Source: Oscillospiraceae bacterium
GTDB taxonomy: Bacteria > Bacillota > Clostridia > Oscillospirales > Ruminococcaceae
Assembly: GCA_017544185.1 (NCBI GenBank)
Contig: JAFYEQ010000316.1
Coordinates: 1 to 15,617, forward strand
Direction: 5' to 3'
Length of the DNA stretch: 15,617 nt
Position 1 is the stretch's first letter. Every line of letters starts with the position of its first letter. Below the pieces are notes generated by a model. That model did not search any database. It was not told the DNA's origin and saw only the letters and a list, made by a program, of their open reading frames with translations. The position numbers were made by a program, and so were the translations under genes. Shown piece by piece: positions 6,879-12,685 of this stretch.

Positions 6879-7763
6879 TTATTCCTTTACGCCGCCGAGA
6901 GCAACGCCCTCAACGATGAAGCGAGAGAAGATAAAATATACAACAACTACGGGGATTATAGAGAGCATGATAGCTACATACTTCGCACCAAGGTCGTTTA
7001 TCTTATCGTTTGTATAGATGGTGTTCACCATCATGGGCAGTGTGAGCTGCTCGGGCTTTCTGGAGATGAGTATCATACAGGGTGTATAGAAGTTGTTCCA
7101 GTTGCCGACGAAGCAGAATATCGACTGTACAGCGATAGCGGGCTTCATCATAGGGATGCCGATCTGGAAGAACGTCCTGTACTCACCGCAACCGTCTATT
7201 CTTGCAGCCTCTACTATATCCAGAGGGAAGGTGGACTTCATGGATTGTCTCATGAAGAACACGATCGCAGGAGCCGCGATAGCGGGTATGATGAGAGGGA
7301 AGTAGGTATCAGTCAGGTTCACATTGAGCATGAACTTGTAGAAACCAACAGATGTTACCTGCATGGGGACCATCATAACAGCGATGATGAACGTATAAGC
7401 TGCGCCTCTGAGCTTGAAGTCATATACTACAAGGCCGTATGCTGTCATAGTGGAGAACAGCACAGTGAGGAACGTAGCGCATAGGGATATGAAACCGGAA
7501 TTGACATAACCTGTAAGAGCGTTGTACTGGATCTTGCCCTGCTCTACCCATTCGTTGAGCTGGCCGATGTTCTTGAACATCTTGAGCCCGGGGATCAGAG
7601 AAACGCCGTTAGTGATTATCTCAAAGTGGTCTCTTGTAGAGTTTACGATAAGTATCCATATAGGGAGCAATGCAAATATCGTGAGAAGTATGAGTACCGC
7701 TGTAACGATAGCAGACCTTATGAATATCATCTTGGAATTACTTTTCTGTCCGGCTATATCCAT
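6879..7763 (-). CDS. Sugar ABC transporter permease, MalG type (CUT1)
   Basis: This is one of the two membrane subunits of a carbohydrate uptake ABC transporter. The 294-residue length and about six hydrophobic segments fit the MalG family, starting with SAIVTAVLILLTIFALLPIWILIVNS as segment one. The cytoplasmic EAA loop that docks the ATPase reads EAARIDGCGEYRTFFQIGIP, close to the consensus EAA---DGA--------I-LP, and the C-terminus ends VEGVALGGVKE, typical of MalG-type permeases. The start is set at the ATG at 7763, 11 nt after GGGAGG. A GTG at 7775 overlaps that Shine-Dalgarno itself and is unlikely. The gene begins 4 nt after the MalF-type stop, and its ribosome binding site lies inside the last codons of that gene, so the two are translationally linked. 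Confidence 0.92.
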   Translation of the reverse strand: MDIAGQKSNSKMIFIRSAIVTAVLILLTIFALLPIWILIVNSTRDHFEIITNGVSLIPGLKMFKNIGQLNEWVEQGKIQYNALTGYVNSGFISLCATFLTVLFSTMTAYGLVVYDFKLRGAAYTFIIAVMMVPMQVTSVGFYKFMLNVNLTDTYFPLIIPAIAAPAIVFFMRQSMKSTFPLDIVEAARIDGCGEYRTFFQIGIPMMKPAIAVQSIFCFVGNWNNFYTPCMILISRKPEQLTLPMMVNTIYTNDKINDLGAKYVAIMLSIIPVVVVYFIFSRFIVEGVALGGVKE

Positions 7764-7767
7764 GATA

Positions 7768-8790
7768 TCACGCACCTCCCAGCTTGATCTTCAGAGCGGT
7801 CTTGTTCCTGCCCTTGGCATGAGCGCTCCTGGGATCCTCTTCCAGATTCGTCACGAATGCTATAGCACCGAGAGCTGCCGTGATGAAGAACAGTATAACG
7901 GATGCTGCAGCGGAATAACCCAAGTTAGGTGCCGTGGTCTTATGGAAGTTGTTGTAGATATATACCGCGACAGTTTCCGTCGTGATATTTTGGGCACCCG
8001 CTTGAGCATTATACAAGTAGGGTATATCGAACATCTGGAGACCGCCTATCATGGAAGTAACTACAGTGTAGAGGAGGATAGGACGGAGAAGAGGTATAGT
8101 GATGCGGAAAAACTGCTGTGTAGGTGTAGCGCCGTCGATGTTTGCAGCCTCAAAGAGAGAAGGATTGATACCCATGATACCGGACATGAGCATGATGGTG
8201 GTATTACCGAACCACATCCACGTCTGGATGATCATTATCATTATCCTGGCCTCGCCCTTGATACCGGCAACGAAGTTCACTTTCTCCTTACCGAGCTTAA
8301 CGAGGAAATTGTTCACCGCACCATACTCAGAGTCATTGAACAGCATAACGAAAAGAGCGGCTACCGAAGCTGCAGTGATGATATTAGGCATATACATCAC
8401 TATCTTATAGAATCCTTTTCCTTTGACTTTTAGGTATGCGTCCGTGAACCACGCAGCAAGCAGAAGGGAGATTATTATCTGGGGGATGAAGTTACCTACC
8501 CACAGTATGCAAGTATTCCCAAGCACTCTGAAGAAGTTCTTGCTCGCCGACTGAGCAGCTCTCTTAGCTATCTCATGTCCGGGCGTAGTGGTAGGCTGCC
8601 CCGATAGGATTATCTTGAAGTTGTCCATTCCAACACTATCAGTCACCAGGTCACCATTTGACTGGGAAGACAGATAGAAAGTATAGAACAGGGGGTATAT
8701 CTGGAAGAACAGATATACTATAAAGAACGGAAGTATGAACAGATAGCCGAACTTGGCATAACTGATACTCCTTCTTTTATTCAGATTCAT
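7768..8790 (-). CDS. Sugar ABC transporter permease, MalF type (CUT1)
   Basis: This is the second membrane subunit of the same importer. It is 340 residues, slightly longer than common MalF-type permeases of gut Firmicutes. The first membrane segment is FGYLFILPFFIVYLFFQIYP (14-33). The EAA loop reads EAANIDGATPTQQFFRITIP, with the conserved Glu-Ala-Ala, Asp-Gly-Ala and Pro. The extra length is mainly a soluble segment after the first helix, containing DNFKIILSGQPTTTPGHE. The ATG at 8790 has GGAG 11 nt upstream. The C-terminal tail is basic (SAHAKGRNKTALKIKLGGA). It lies 256 bp downstream of the binding-protein gene, beyond an intercistronic hairpin. No ATP-binding subunit is encoded nearby, so the importer probably uses a shared MsmK/MsiK-type ATPase from elsewhere in the genome. 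Confidence 0.92.
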   Translation of the reverse strand: MNLNKRRSISYAKFGYLFILPFFIVYLFFQIYPLFYTFYLSSQSNGDLVTDSVGMDNFKIILSGQPTTTPGHEIAKRAAQSASKNFFRVLGNTCILWVGNFIPQIIISLLLAAWFTDAYLKVKGKGFYKIVMYMPNIITAASVAALFVMLFNDSEYGAVNNFLVKLGKEKVNFVAGIKGEARIMIMIIQTWMWFGNTTIMLMSGIMGINPSLFEAANIDGATPTQQFFRITIPLLRPILLYTVVTSMIGGLQMFDIPYLYNAQAGAQNITTETVAVYIYNNFHKTTAPNLGYSAAASVILFFITAALGAIAFVTNLEEDPRSAHAKGRNKTALKIKLGGA

Positions 8791-8816
8791 GCTCTGATCT
8801 ACTCCTCTCGATTGGA

Positions 8817-8841
8817 TCGGTCTAAGTACATAACAGACCGA
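8817..8841 (-). other. Hairpin just upstream of the MalF-type gene
   Basis: TCGGTCT pairs with AGACCGA (7 bp, 11-nt loop) 27 nt before the start codon. A second weaker stem (GCAGG/CCTGC) lies just beyond at about 8852-8874, bordered by two copies of GCGGTC. These make the malF leader structured. I found no convincing promoter between 8842 and 8991, although TTCACA-N16-TTATAC near 8929-8956 is a weak candidate. Confidence 0.35.
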
Positions 8842-8991
8842 AGAAAGGACCGCAGGAAGGCTATCACAGCCTGCCAGACCGCAATATGACTAAAACAGTC
8901 CGCATTTGCCCCGCGGATCTTTACCTCGTATAAAACGACGTGATAAATATGTGAAAATATTAGTAAAAATCACGAAGTCATAAGCTACAAG

Positions 8992-9017
8992 ATAGGGCAG
9001 GTGTGAGCCTGCCCTAT
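8992..9017 (-). other. Perfect 10-bp hairpin after the sugar-binding protein gene
   Basis: ATAGGGCAGG pairs perfectly with CCTGCCCTAT around a 6-nt loop, 30 nt after the binding-protein stop. The sequence after it (CTTGTAGCTT) is a poor U-tract. It is probably a 3' stabiliser or partial terminator that keeps binding-protein mRNA above permease mRNA, as known for malE-malF spacers in other bacteria. Confidence 0.7.
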
Positions 9018-9046
9018 GATGCGATCAAGAAAACTTAACTTCGATA

Positions 9047-10549
9047 TCAGTCAAAGTTGGAGTAATCGAGAGTAGGAAGGGCAGCAGCAACTCTGTCTAC
9101 CCAATCCTGGATGGTAGCGTCAACGTCAGCATCCTCGCCTACGCAGTAAGCGTTGACTGCATCATTGAATGCACCCTTAATGCTGCTGTCATAAGGAGTG
9201 ATAGCGCCGGTCATGTCGATCTTATCAGCGGTAACGTTGAGCACTTCGAACTGGTTCTGGCCGCCGAGTACAGGGTTGCCCTTGTATTCGCCAGCAGCGA
9301 TAACGTTCTCCATTGCCTTCTTGTTGGAAACGAACTCACCCTGCATCTCAGCATACTTCTGAGCGCCCTCGGTGTTGGTGGTGAAGAAGGACATGAACTC
9401 CTTAACGAGCTCAGGATTATCGCATCTGTTAGCTACGGTCATCCATGTGCCGCCCCAGAAGAATGCCTGAGGACCTACGCATACCTTCCACTTACCATAG
9501 GTAGCACCGTCAGGACCGCCTGCAGCGGAAGTAAGGATAGCGTCGCCGAAGCCCCATGTGGATACGAAGTAACCCATAGTGGTGTCATCCTGACCAGCAG
9601 CATACCAAGTATCGTTCCACTGAGCCTGATCCTTGATAACGTAGCCGTTGTCATACATTTCCTTAGCGAAGGAGATGTAGTTCTTAGCAGTGTCATCGAG
9701 AACGAGCTTGTTGTCAACTACCCAAGGAGTAGATCTACCAGCGGAGAATACCTGCCAGATACCGCCGAGAGTAGCAGTAAGAGCAGTCTTGCCACCGGAA
9801 GCTTCCTTTACCTCAGCAGCTGTAGCCTTGAACTTATCCCAGTCAGATACCTTCTCCTGGAAAGCATCGGGATCGGTGATGCCGAGATACTTTTCAGCGA
9901 GGTCTTCTCTGTAGCAGAAGCCGCCTGCTGCAGCCTGCCAAGAAAGGCCCTTCTGTACGCCGCTGGAGGACTTACCGATCTCAACGGTGTAAGGACGAAG
10001 ATCGCCGTAATCGCCATCGGAGAAGCCGATGTCGTTCAGGGGCTTAGTACCGGTCTCAGCGGAGTCATCGTTGATGTACTTGAGAGCCCAGTCAGCCTCA
10101 ACGAAGATGATATCAGCATCGTTGGAAGCGTCGGAGAGATATGCATCATAGGTCTCTGCAGCCTGGCCGCCTGCTACACCGAAGGAATGAGCATCGAACT
10201 CGTCCTCAGTGTGGTCGGTGTTCTCGCAGAAGCACTTGAGCATGGGGTTGATATCGTCTGTGTTCCAGCAAAGTACGGTGAGCTTAGATGCGCCGTCAGT
10301 GGAAGCACCTGCATCAGCAGCGGGAGCCTCGGTAGCGTCAGCAGCGGGAGCCTCGGTAGCGTCAGCAGCGGGAGCCTCAGTAGCCTCAGTAGCCTCAGTG
10401 GTATCGCCACCCTCAGCAGCCTTAGTAGTAGCTTCGGTAGTGGAAGCGGGTGTGGAACTGCTGCTGGAGCTACCGCCGCAAGCTGCGAAAACGGTACCTG
10501 CCATTGCAACGGCTGCTACCATTGCAAGTGTCTTCTTCATACTCTTCAT
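9047..10549 (-). CDS. Extracellular sugar-binding lipoprotein of an ABC importer
   Basis: This is the solute-binding component of the importer, tethered outside the membrane by a lipid. From the ATG at 10549 (AGGAGG 9 nt upstream) it is 500 residues. The signal peptide MKSMKKTLAMVAAVAMAGTVFAAC ends in a lipobox with Cys24 as the lipidation site. Residues 25-88 are a low-complexity Ser, then Thr/Glu/Ala/Pro linker with three exact ATEAPAAD-type repeats. The folded domain starts near 89 with KLTVLCWNTDD and resembles family 1 solute-binding proteins, with many aromatic residues (WGFGDAIL, FFWGGTWM) suited to stacking on sugars. An upstream in-frame start at 10606 would add a non-signal N-terminus and lies within the untranslated leader. 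It heads the operon with the two permeases. The sugar cannot be deduced from the sequence. Confidence 0.93.
   Translation of the reverse strand: MKSMKKTLAMVAAVAMAGTVFAACGGSSSSSSTPASTTEATTKAAEGGDTTEATEATEAPAADATEAPAADATEAPAADAGASTDGASKLTVLCWNTDDINPMLKCFCENTDHTEDEFDAHSFGVAGGQAAETYDAYLSDASNDADIIFVEADWALKYINDDSAETGTKPLNDIGFSDGDYGDLRPYTVEIGKSSSGVQKGLSWQAAAGGFCYREDLAEKYLGITDPDAFQEKVSDWDKFKATAAEVKEASGGKTALTATLGGIWQVFSAGRSTPWVVDNKLVLDDTAKNYISFAKEMYDNGYVIKDQAQWNDTWYAAGQDDTTMGYFVSTWGFGDAILTSAAGGPDGATYGKWKVCVGPQAFFWGGTWMTVANRCDNPELVKEFMSFFTTNTEGAQKYAEMQGEFVSNKKAMENVIAAGEYKGNPVLGGQNQFEVLNVTADKIDMTGAITPYDSSIKGAFNDAVNAYCVGEDADVDATIQDWVDRVAAALPTLDYSNFD
10317..10388 (-). repeat. Three tandem 24-bp repeats encoding the lipoprotein linker
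   Basis: Units at 10317-10340, 10341-10364 and 10365-10388 are in frame and encode ATEAPAAD. The first two units are identical and the third differs at two positions. Because the copies are identical in DNA as well as protein, the array is recent and could change length by slippage. Confidence 0.9.
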
Positions 10550-10845
10550 TTTACTTTTCCTCCTTAAAATATATATTCCCTTGTGGAATATATTAAACAG
10601 ATCCATCTCACTTTTTAGCTCTCATATCCTCAGCCTGCCGCCGGCAACAGTCTCTCTTAGGGGTACATCCCTCTGAGCTACGCATCACCCGAGGCTCGGA
10701 GAACGATCAAGCTACGGCGGACGGTCCGCCCGTGAGCTGTCTCATCCAAAGGATGTGCCGTATCTGAGATCCGGCAAGACGCACATCGGCAACAGCCTTT
10801 ATCCGTCCTGTCCACCCGATACAGTTTTCGTCCTTCGAACTTGAC
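10550..10845 (-). promoter_or_regulatory. Long structured leader of the sugar-binding protein mRNA
   Basis: About 295 nt separate the predicted transcription start from the start codon. Several helices can be drawn. Domain I (about 10732-10799) is closed by GCTGT/ACAGC and contains GATGTGC/GCACATC, with the latter overlapping an alternative CATCC-TTT-GGATG hairpin. Domain II (10710-10738) is AGCT/AGCT, AC/GT and GGCGGA/TCCGCC with a 3-nt loop. Domain III (10616-10680) is TAGCTC/GAGCTA or the competing CTCAG/CTGAG, enclosing AGGG/CCCT and a CTGTTG/CGGCAG hairpin. A last hairpin, ATATATTCC/GGAATATAT (10571-10593), sits right against the Shine-Dalgarno. No ORF with a ribosome binding site is evident. 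I do not recognise a known riboswitch. Confidence 0.5.
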
Positions 10846-10851
10846 ATAATA

Positions 10852-10880
10852 AATATACTATGTTTGCACGTAAATGTCAA
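10852..10880 (-). promoter_or_regulatory. Promoter of the sugar ABC transporter operon
   Basis: A perfect TTGACA (10880-10875), a 17-bp spacer and TATATT (10857-10852) lie on the minus strand. Transcription is predicted to begin near 10845. The -35 arm ATGTCAA (10874-10880 on the plus strand) is mirrored by TTGACAT at 10841-10847. Confidence 0.85.
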
Positions 10881-10963
10881 TGCTTTTGGAAATGTTGTAA
10901 ACTAAAATAGTCGGATCATACAAATTTTTCAAGAGTTTTTTGTGCGATCATCACTAAAAGAAA

Positions 10964-11001
10964 CTGTCCCTTTACCTATTGAAGGCCTTAAAAAAGGGCA
11001 G
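10964..11001 (-). terminator. Terminator of the mazG-hup-rqcP operon
   Basis: CTGCCCTTT pairs with AAAGGGACAG (one bulged base) around a loop that itself holds the palindrome AAGGCCTT. TTTCTTTTAG follows in the minus direction. The stretch 10881-10955 between it and the next promoter is AT-rich and shows no gene. Confidence 0.65.
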
Positions 11002-11046
11002 TGTAAATAGCATGTAACCATTTATTCATCAAATTGCACAAAGATA

Positions 11047-11064
11047 GTCGGCATATCAGCCGAC
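11047..11064 (-). terminator. Short hairpin right after rqcP
   Basis: GTCGGC pairs with GCCGAC (6 bp, 6-nt loop) 1 nt beyond the stop and is followed by TATCTTTG. It is a weak first terminator ahead of the better one at 10964-11001. Confidence 0.45.
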
Positions 11065-11065
11065 A

Positions 11066-11311
11066 TCACCCTTCGATGATCTCATAATTATCGGAGGCGT
11101 TGTCCTTCGTGGCGTATTCATTCACCGACAGCACTCGTACCTTTACGGCTTTCGTGCCCAGTTCGATACCGATAACGTCACCCACCTTGACATCGTAGGA
11201 TGCGCGTGCCACCTTATCGTTCACAGTGATCCTGCCCGCATCGCACGCCTCATTAGCCACAGTGCGCCTTTTGATCAGCCTTGTCACTTTGAGATATTTG
11301 TCAAGTCTCAT
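11066..11311 (-). CDS. rqcP: S4-domain ribosome-associated quality control protein RqcP
   Basis: This 81-residue S4-type RNA-binding protein corresponds to B. subtilis RqcP (YabO), related to Hsp15. In known members it binds stalled 60S-like (bacterial 50S) subunits with peptidyl-tRNA and helps RqcH add alanine tails to incomplete chains. The S4 fold fills residues 1-60: MRLDKYLKVTRLIKRRTVA, then EACDAGRITVNDKVARAS and VKVGDVIGIELG. The acidic C-terminus DNASDNYEIIEG is variable. The ATG at 11311 follows GGAGG by only 4 nt. Placement after mazG and hup is the typical Firmicutes order, which strengthens the assignment. In spore formers yabP and yabQ usually follow; here a terminator follows instead. 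Confidence 0.88.
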   Translation of the reverse strand: MRLDKYLKVTRLIKRRTVANEACDAGRITVNDKVARASYDVKVGDVIGIELGTKAVKVRVLSVNEYATKDNASDNYEIIEG

Positions 11312-11335
11312 GGTACCTCCGGTCAGCCTTTCAAA

Positions 11336-11363
11336 CGGCTGTATCCCTGTATGGATACAGCCG
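11336..11363 (-). other. Perfect 11-bp hairpin between hup and rqcP
   Basis: CGGCTGTATCC pairs perfectly with GGATACAGCCG around a 6-nt loop, 10 nt after the hup stop. Only TTTG follows in the minus direction, so termination should be partial at most. It probably lets HU be made in excess over RqcP. Confidence 0.72.
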
Positions 11364-11373
11364 ATAAAAAGCC

Positions 11374-11652
11374 TTACTTAGCGTCTACAGCGTCCTTGAG
11401 AGCCTTACCTGCCTTGAATGCAGGGGACTTTCTTGCAGCGATGGTGATAGACTCCTTGGTCCTGGGGTTCACGCCGTTCTTAGCAGCATGCTCTCTTACC
11501 TCAAAGGTGCCGAAGCCTACGAGCTGTACCTTGTCGCCCTTGGTGAGAGCCTCGGTGATAGCATCGATAGTAGCCTTGAGAGCCTCCTCGGACTGCTTCT
11601 TGTTGAGCTTGGTCTTCTCAGCGATCGCAGATACAAGTTCCTGCTTTGTCAT
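11374..11652 (-). CDS. hup: HU-family DNA-binding protein
   Basis: This is a histone-like nucleoid protein that binds and bends DNA as a dimer. At 92 residues it has the usual length. It opens MTKQELVSAIAEKTKLNKKQ, and has the HU signature GFGTFEVREHAAKNGVNPRT (46-65) with the DNA-intercalating proline at Pro63 in the beta arm. It ends in a helix, FKAGKALKDAV. The ATG overlaps the mazG stop (ATGA) and has GGAGG 9 nt upstream, so translation is coupled but also independently strong. The following intercistronic hairpin fits a gene made in large amounts. Confidence 0.96.
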   Translation of the reverse strand: MTKQELVSAIAEKTKLNKKQSEEALKATIDAITEALTKGDKVQLVGFGTFEVREHAAKNGVNPRTKESITIAARKSPAFKAGKALKDAVDAK

Positions 11653-12461
11653 ATTTGATTACCTCCATAAGATGTTTTCGCTTTTTCCCAATAGGTGTCA
11701 AGCGTATCTATGTCAAGAGATCTCATGTCGACCCCTTCACAGCGTATCATATCTTCAACGGCGGCGAACCTGCCGATGAATTTCTCCGTAGCACGGGTGA
11801 GCAGCTCCTCAGCATCGTAGCCTCTGAGTCTTACAGCATTGACCGCAGCGAACAGCATATCGCCCAGTTCCTCGGCCTCATGCTCCTTGTCAGCCGATCT
11901 TACCTCGGCTATCTCGCTCTCCAGCGACGCGAGGGCATCCTCTTCGTTCCTGAAGTCGAGCCCTGCTCTGGCAGCGCGCTTGCCGACCTTCTGTGCCCGC
12001 ATGAGCGCAGGGAAAGCCTTGCTCACGCCATTGAGCGTATCGGTATACGTCTCCTGCCCGTGATCTTCCTGCTTTATGTCGTTCCAGTTGGAGAGCACCT
12101 CTCCCACGGAGGACACCACCACATCACCGAACACATGGGGATGGCGCTTGATAAGCTTCTTCGATATATCATCCACCGCATCGGCGAACGTGAAATTGCC
12201 CTGCTCTTCCTCGATCGTAGAGTGGAAGACTATCTGGAGCAGCACATCGCCCAGCTCCTCGCGAAGATGGCCGCTGTCGCCCTCATCTATGGCCTCACAC
12301 GCCTCATAGGTCTCCTCGATGAAGTCCTTGCGTATGGACTGATGGGTCTGCACCTTGTCCCACGGACAGCCGTTCTCAGAGCGGAGGATCCTCATTATGC
12401 ACAGCAGATCTTCTATATCATATCTGTCCTTAGTCTTGAAGCCCTCGAGCTCAATATCCAC
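11649..12461 (-). CDS. mazG: Nucleoside triphosphate pyrophosphohydrolase MazG
   Basis: MazG hydrolyses (d)NTPs to the monophosphate and pyrophosphate, a housecleaning role in the cytoplasm. The protein is 270 residues with two MazG units, as in the E. coli enzyme. The first unit has ENGCPWDKVQTHQSI (29-43), Glu49-Glu50, and E69-L-G-D72 (EELGDVLLQIVFHS), matching the metal-binding EE...ExxD pattern. The marker RHPHVFGD is at 106-113. The second unit repeats EELGDMLFAAVNA (197-209). The start is a GTG at 12461, about 7 nt after GGAGGG. It is the first gene of the operon and overlaps hup by 4 bp (ATGA). Confidence 0.95.
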   Translation of the reverse strand: MDIELEGFKTKDRYDIEDLLCIMRILRSENGCPWDKVQTHQSIRKDFIEETYEACEAIDEGDSGHLREELGDVLLQIVFHSTIEEEQGNFTFADAVDDISKKLIKRHPHVFGDVVVSSVGEVLSNWNDIKQEDHGQETYTDTLNGVSKAFPALMRAQKVGKRAARAGLDFRNEEDALASLESEIAEVRSADKEHEAEELGDMLFAAVNAVRLRGYDAEELLTRATEKFIGRFAAVEDMIRCEGVDMRSLDIDTLDTYWEKAKTSYGGNQI

Positions 12462-12499
12462 AAGCTATCCCTCCGATCGTGATATATCGGGCTTTATAT

Positions 12500-12528
12500 A
12501 TATTACTCCATAAACGGCGATATTTCAA
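12500..12528 (-). promoter_or_regulatory. Promoter of the mazG-hup-rqcP operon
   Basis: TTGAAA (12528-12523), a 17-bp spacer and TAATAT (12505-12500) lie on the minus strand. The predicted leader to the GTG start is about 30 nt. Confidence 0.8.
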
Positions 12529-12557
12529 GGTTTTTTTAATAATTTCCCAATAAATCA

Positions 12558-12608
12558 GCGTTTTAACAGATCACAGACCTGTCATATGCCTCAGATCCGT
12601 CAAAACGC
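12558..12608 (-). terminator. Large hairpin ending the patB operon
   Basis: GCGTTTTGACGGATC pairs fully with GATCTGTTAAAACGC (15 bp including two G-T wobbles), leaving a 21-nt loop that contains a small ACAG/CTGT pairing. The T-rich TGATTTATT follows in the minus direction. It lies 74 nt after the patB stop, and the C-terminal codons of the 40-codon ORF run into it. Confidence 0.65.
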
Positions 12609-12685
12609 CAAGATCCTTTTATACGAACAAACACGACGGCTATGATGAACGGCATGAGGATATCGGCCTCTTCACGGCTCATCAT
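12563..12685 (-). CDS. Possible 40-residue membrane microprotein overlapping the patB stop
   Basis: An ORF starts at an ATG overlapping the patB TGA (ATGA) and encodes 40 residues. After MMSREEAD comes the hydrophobic stretch ILMPFIIAVVFVRIKG, then a polar tail ending DRSVIC. The 4-bp overlap is the arrangement seen in translationally coupled genes, as with mazG-hup here. Against it, there is no strong Shine-Dalgarno, the hydrophobic run is short for a membrane helix, I know no matching family, and its end lies within the predicted terminator stem. Treat it as a candidate only. Confidence 0.25.
   Translation of the reverse strand: MMSREEADILMPFIIAVVFVRIKGSWRFDGSEAYDRSVIC

Noticed and set aside
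7764..7775. GTG start for the MalG-type permease at 7775
   Set aside because: The GTG overlaps the Shine-Dalgarno sequence; the ATG at 7763 is correctly spaced after it.
10550..10606. A longer N-terminus for the sugar-binding lipoprotein starting at 10606
   Set aside because: It would bury the signal peptide behind 19 residues and translate through the hairpin and AGGAGG that precede the ATG at 10549.
10209..10676. A plus-strand ORF rich in Ala, Ser and Val across the lipoprotein gene start
   Set aside because: It is the antisense shadow of the tandem-repeat linker and leader, with no ribosome binding site.
10732..10799. A known riboswitch in the transporter leader
   Set aside because: The conserved cores I can recall for common classes were not found; only an unnamed structured leader can be supported.
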